Assembly: GCF_900100705.1 (NCBI RefSeq)
Contig: NZ_FNCH01000002.1
Coordinates: forward strand, 62,001 to 126,000
Reading direction: 5' to 3'
Origin: Pedobacter terrae
Lineage (GTDB): Bacteria; Bacteroidota; Bacteroidia; Sphingobacteriales; Sphingobacteriaceae
DNA: 64,000 nt
Shown here: in pieces, positions 60,303 to 64,000 of the stretch
Position numbering within the stretch: position 1 is the first letter of the stretch
Layout of the letters: every line of letters begins with the position of its first letter
Notes under the pieces: generated by a model
What the model saw: the letters and a program-made list of their open reading frames with translations, nothing else
Told to the model about the DNA's origin: nothing
Databases searched by the model: none
Program-made: the position numbers and the translations under genes

Positions 60303-62867
60303 TTAACCTTTGTTGGTTTCCTTTAACCAACGTTTGGCCTCTTCTATGTCGTAAAAAAAGCGAACGTTGGCTTTACCGTCCGATACATCAAAACTTTTCT
60401 GAGCGGCAAGTTGTGCAAAAATACTTGGCGAAAAAATCCAGGCAAAATCCTGAAGGCCGGCTTCGATCATCATCGGAAACCAAACCTTCCCTGCCCAGTC
60501 TGATGCTTCGGACCAATTACCAAGCACTTCTCTATTATCATTAAGTACCTTTTTAAGTCCGGATGATTTCAGCAGTTCTATCATATGAAGCCCCCCGTTT
60601 TGCACACTTTTAAAATGCTGATGCCCGGTCCAGTTTACTTCCATCCATTCTTGCTGATCATTACAACTAATAGTAAGGTATTCATTGCTGTAATTCAACC
60701 CTTTAGCCATTGAATTCTTTATAACCACTGTTTCGTTTAATGGAATGCGGATGTAAACGATAGTCCCTACCCCGAGCTCACTTTCAATCCAGAATGTACC
60801 CTGGTGAGCTTTAATGATTTCGGAGGAAATAAAAAGCCCCAGGCCAAGTCCACCAAAGCGCTCCGCAGCGTTATCCGATCGGTAATAACGGTCGAAAAGT
60901 TTTTCAAGCTCCCGGCTATCGATCCCTATACCATGATCTTCGACAGCGATAATGATCGATTCTTGTTCAACTTTGAACGTAACATTCACCAAATCTGCAT
61001 TGGGAGAGTATTTAACCGCGTTACTGAGTAAATTATCAATTACCTGCTCCATTCTGAAACGGTCAGCATATATATTTATATGTTCGTTTTCATTGAAGAT
61101 GATGCGATGGGTAGTAACGCTTAGCTGAAGGTTTTCGCAACACTCCTTCAACAGCTCGTTAAGGTTAAAAATGGATTTATTAAACTGGAGTTTACCAGCA
61201 TTGATTTTGCTCACGTCCAGCAAATCGTTAATCAGGCTTTCGAGTTTAGTCGTAGCGATATCTACTTTTTGCAGGTAAGATTTTGCTCTCTCCAGATCAT
61301 GGGTTCTGGCAAGCAGTTGGTTAAATGCCTTAATACTGGTTAACGGTGTTTTTAATTCGTGTGATGCGATAGAAATAAATTCATCCCGCTGCTCCTGCCC
61401 TTTCTTTTGCAGGTCTATATTGGTATTCGAACCAATCCACAATATAACCTTCCCATTTTCGAGAATAGGCACTGCCCGTCCTAAATGCCAGAGATACTGA
61501 CCGTCTGCCATTTTCAATCTAAACTGAACCTGATATTCCGAACCGTTGCTGAGCGAAAGCATCCATACCCTCGTACATTCCTGTAGGTCATCAGGATGAA
61601 CGTAGTGTTGCCAGCCAATACCAAACGGGGAATCAGGATCGAGTGCAAAATCACGAATGATTACGCCGTTAATATAATCAATCGTACCATCAGCCCTGGC
61701 TGTCCATACTTGCTGTGGAAGGGTATCCAGAAGCCCTGATAAATGAAGTTTTTCTTTCCTAATGATAGTGATATCCCTAAAAATAACCAAAAGCCTCACC
61801 TCAGAAGCATTATCGAAGATTTCCGGAATGATCTGAAATGAATAATAATGGCGGCTACCCTGCATGCCCACTTCCAATTCTCCTGCTATATTTTTTCTGA
61901 TCAGGAGTGCCTGTTTCAATTCATTCCAGATTCGCTTGCTCAATGCCTGAACATCAGAATCAGCGAAATGCGGAAGTTTACTGATATCCTGATTGATATA
62001 GATACAATCCAGGTTTTCATCAAAACGCATGATCAGATCTGGAAGATTTTCAGCCAAAGTCTTATACTCTGTCTCGCTAGCCTTAAGCTCACGAAAAATA
62101 CTTGTCATGGGTTTCTCAAAAGCCATTTTAACATTGGCCTTATAAATAAGAAAGAAAGAAATCAGTTTCCCATAATGTCCCCATTCATTTAACTGGCCAT
62201 AGTTTGATGTATAAGTAGCAAAGCAACATTCACTTAGGATAGCAACTATAATAGAACCAGAAAGAAGCTGGTAAGTCTTCCGATCGAAATTAGCCCTTCT
62301 CCTGTAAAGCAAGCATAAGCTTACCAACAACAATAAAATGATGATGTACTCAGATACAACCTTAAAAAGGGTTTGCCCAACTCCGGGTACAAAACAAACC
62401 GGGAATACTTTCCATACCAAAATACTTGCAGCAATAAGTGAAAACACTACAAAATATAAAAGAAAAAGCAGTTCGGTATTAATTTTTTGTTTGCGACCAA
62501 TCATTAAAAAACCGCCTAGAAAAATCAATGCCTCCATGCCACGGGTCGCCACCCAGAACTGGTTGGCAGGATATCCGGGTAACGGAATGATATTCATTCC
62601 ATTATAGCTCAAAGTATGTAACAAATCCAGCGCGCCAATGAACAGATAGGAAATACCAACCACATGCAGGTATTTGTTATCCTGCATTTTCCTGGAGTTC
62701 CAGGCCACAATAAAAACCGCGAAAGCGATTACAATGGAAAAGAGCTCAACCAAAGTATGGAAAAGTATGTAACCATACCTTTTGCTGTAAATAAAAACCA
62801 GCATCAGGCAGATAATACTAAATGCGGTACGATAGTAACGGTTAAAAAGAGAAATGATGTTGCGCAA
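60303..62867 (-). CDS. MASE3-type PAS sensor histidine kinase with STAS-like tail
   Basis: An 854-aa membrane sensor kinase. Residues about 1-260 are a MASE3-type sensor with several membrane helices (FSIICLMLVFIYSKRYGYIL; YLHVVGISYLFIGALDLLHT; NGMNIIPLPGYPANQFWVAT). Two PAS regions follow (about 270-380 and 385-495; WHLGRAVPILENGKVILWIG). The kinase core has FISIASHELKTPLTSIKAFN (phospho-His), DNLLSNAVKYSPNA, DHGIGIDSRELEKLFDRYYR and GGLGLGLFISSEIIKAHQG. The last 125 residues (HMIELLKSSGLKKVLNDNRE, FAWIFSPSIFAQLAAQKSFD) look like a STAS/SpoIIAA-like domain. No response regulator is adjacent. Confidence 0.85.
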   Translation of the reverse strand: MRNIISLFNRYYRTAFSIICLMLVFIYSKRYGYILFHTLVELFSIVIAFAVFIVAWNSRKMQDNKYLHVVGISYLFIGALDLLHTLSYNGMNIIPLPGYPANQFWVATRGMEALIFLGGFLMIGRKQKINTELLFLLYFVVFSLIAASILVWKVFPVCFVPGVGQTLFKVVSEYIIILLLLVSLCLLYRRRANFDRKTYQLLSGSIIVAILSECCFATYTSNYGQLNEWGHYGKLISFFLIYKANVKMAFEKPMTSIFRELKASETEYKTLAENLPDLIMRFDENLDCIYINQDISKLPHFADSDVQALSKRIWNELKQALLIRKNIAGELEVGMQGSRHYYSFQIIPEIFDNASEVRLLVIFRDITIIRKEKLHLSGLLDTLPQQVWTARADGTIDYINGVIIRDFALDPDSPFGIGWQHYVHPDDLQECTRVWMLSLSNGSEYQVQFRLKMADGQYLWHLGRAVPILENGKVILWIGSNTNIDLQKKGQEQRDEFISIASHELKTPLTSIKAFNQLLARTHDLERAKSYLQKVDIATTKLESLINDLLDVSKINAGKLQFNKSIFNLNELLKECCENLQLSVTTHRIIFNENEHINIYADRFRMEQVIDNLLSNAVKYSPNADLVNVTFKVEQESIIIAVEDHGIGIDSRELEKLFDRYYRSDNAAERFGGLGLGLFISSEIIKAHQGTFWIESELGVGTIVYIRIPLNETVVIKNSMAKGLNYSNEYLTISCNDQQEWMEVNWTGHQHFKSVQNGGLHMIELLKSSGLKKVLNDNREVLGNWSEASDWAGKVWFPMMIEAGLQDFAWIFSPSIFAQLAAQKSFDVSDGKANVRFFYDIEEAKRWLKETNKG

Positions 62868-63164
62868 GGATATACTTAATCTAACAACAAATATATGATT
62901 TTCAGAATGGTTATAAACGATAAATCATATGGCAATTGTAAATCACCAATTTCAGTGGCTGATCTGCAAACAACAGGCATTTAAAAAGTCGATCATGTGG
63001 ATGGCTAATCTTATTAAAATACTTTGCTTTGGGTTGTTGATCAGCATAAAGTTTGTGGAGTGATTGACTCCTCTAAAAGGAACTTTGGGTAACTATTCAT
63101 TAAAGATAGCGAAGTGTTTTAGCATAATAGTATAGAGGCAGAATGTTTAATTGAAATGCTAATT

Positions 63165-64000
63165 TTATTTCAGACTTAAAATATATCGCTTGATCAGTGC
63201 AACGCCAGCAGTATCAATAACCGTAGTGCCGAGTTTTGGCATATGATACGCTCCCATAATGGCAGTCCTTTCTAAAATATGCTGTTTATTGTACCGGATG
63301 CCCGTATTAAGATAAGCTGTTGCGAAGTCCAGGTTTAAAGACTTGCGTCCAGCCATGCCAGTAGGCTGATGACAATGGGCGCAGTTCATCGCCAGGTACG
63401 CCCTTGCTCTTTTTTCTACCGGCAATAATATGTTATGATAATCAGGGGTAGTATCAAAATGATCCGTTTGTTTATAATTAAGCAAACCTTTTTCGCGCAG
63501 GTAAAGCAGTTGATTTTGGCTTTTCGCGTTACTGATTACCTCGATGTTCAGGTTCCTGATCGTTGGGCCAATAGGCACCAGTTCGTTACCAGAGCGGTGG
63601 CAGCTGCTACAATCCTGTTGGGCAGGAATTTTATAATTAACCCTTCTGATTTTCCCTTCCTTATCTGCGAAACGCACAGGAACAGTGGCACCGTTTTCCT
63701 GAAGTATTGCTTCTTTCTGCGCCGCGTCCCATTGATAAGTTGCTGCATTCCACAAACCATCCTGAAAGATCAGCAGGCGGGTTTCGATCAGCTGGCGATG
63801 TTTTTTCCCTGCAAATGGATAATAAAATGTTTTTGCGATGATGGTACCATCAGGAAATCTGGGGAGCCCATTGCCTGTCGCTCGCATTATTTTGCCTTTT
63901 GGCAATTTTACCAGCCTTTGTTTCTCAGCATAATCGGTAAAAAGCGTTGATCCTAATTCAAGGATTTCTACGTCTGGAGCAGGTTCCAGTCTTTCCATTG
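63165..64000 (-). CDS. Diheme c-type cytochrome (SO2930-like), partial at the window edge
   Basis: The 3' part (278 codons) of a secreted multi-domain cytochrome. The ATG at 63998 lies inside the frame and is not taken as the start. It has DYAEKQRLVKLPKGKIMRAT, FPDGTIIAKTFYYPF and two CxxCH heme sites, QDCSSCHRSGNEL and MNCAHCHQPTGM, with MPKLGTTVIDTAGVALIKRY at the end. The pattern fits the SO2930-type diheme cytochrome family, in which one CxxCH precedes a cytochrome-like C-terminal part. Role in periplasmic electron transfer is inferred. Confidence 0.75.
   Translation of the reverse strand, partial: MERLEPAPDVEILELGSTLFTDYAEKQRLVKLPKGKIMRATGNGLPRFPDGTIIAKTFYYPFAGKKHRQLIETRLLIFQDGLWNAATYQWDAAQKEAILQENGATVPVRFADKEGKIRRVNYKIPAQQDCSSCHRSGNELVPIGPTIRNLNIEVISNAKSQNQLLYLREKGLLNYKQTDHFDTTPDYHNILLPVEKRARAYLAMNCAHCHQPTGMAGRKSLNLDFATAYLNTGIRYNKQHILERTAIMGAYHMPKLGTTVIDTAGVALIKRYILSLK

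Noticed and set aside
63435..63950. 171-codon plus-strand frame over the cytochrome gene
   Set aside because: Antisense to the heme motifs; a shadow.
1..64000. CRISPR array, tRNA, rRNA or insertion-sequence ends
   Set aside because: I saw no regular spacer repeats, tRNA cloverleaf, rRNA stretches or transposase genes. Weak tRNA-like folds may still be missed by eye.

Overview
The window comes from a Bacteroidota genome, most likely family Sphingobacteriaceae (Pedobacter-like). The signs are SusC/SusD pairs with an ECF sigma factor and FecR anti-sigma, TssD-type (T6SS subtype iii) tube proteins, many lipoproteins with short Cys lipoboxes, AT-rich DNA and few Shine-Dalgarno sites. The genus is an inference. 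No rRNA, tRNA, CRISPR array, transposase or integrase was seen.

Layout. 0.1-5.8 kb is ordinary chromosome: an HD phosphohydrolase, a TetR/UbiB-kinase pair, small secreted proteins and a CheY-like regulator. 5.9-19.8 kb is a minus-strand type VI secretion payload island. Read in the direction of transcription it holds two TssD tube proteins, a lysozyme-like protein with an adjoining lipoprotein, VgrG, an uncharacterised 321-aa protein, a PAAR-like/Tox-REase-5 effector with an Imm52-like partner, a 5'-truncated Rhs with a C-terminal toxin and adjoining candidate immunity gene, and then about 4 kb of very AT-rich DNA. That last stretch mixes intact small immunity candidates with decayed ones. 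By reading all frames I could reconstruct at least three frameshifted immunity-like pseudogenes and one orphan toxin tail there. No T6SS sheath, baseplate or membrane-complex genes lie in the window, so this is a payload cassette served by a machine encoded elsewhere.

20-31 kb holds a GAF protein, a metallophosphoesterase fused to an outer-membrane barrel, a SdiA-regulated-like lipoprotein, and a translationally coupled pair: an HD-Pycsar-effector-like (PycTM) fusion and polyphosphate kinase. 31-42 kb is a glycan and peptide degradation stretch: a seven-repeat propeller lipoprotein, a decayed GH43 fragment, a GH29 fucosidase, a RidA homologue, a GH27 alpha-galactosidase, an AI-2E-type permease and an S9 peptidase. 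42-49 kb holds paired secreted paralogues, a fatty acid hydroxylase/sterol desaturase, a Crp/Fnr regulator, a subclass A2-like beta-lactamase, an NTF2-like secreted protein and an acyltransferase. 49-51 kb is a LytS/LytTR two-component pair whose regulator is split by a -1 frameshift at a slippery heptamer.

51-60 kb is an ECF sigma/FecR/SusC/SusD operon that continues into a purple-acid-phosphatase-like enzyme and a (frameshifted) glycerophosphodiesterase. This suggests a phospho-ester scavenging locus rather than a glycan one. The right end has a MASE3 sensor kinase with a STAS-like tail and a diheme cytochrome cut by the window edge.

All functional assignments come from motifs read in the translated sequence; no database search was run.
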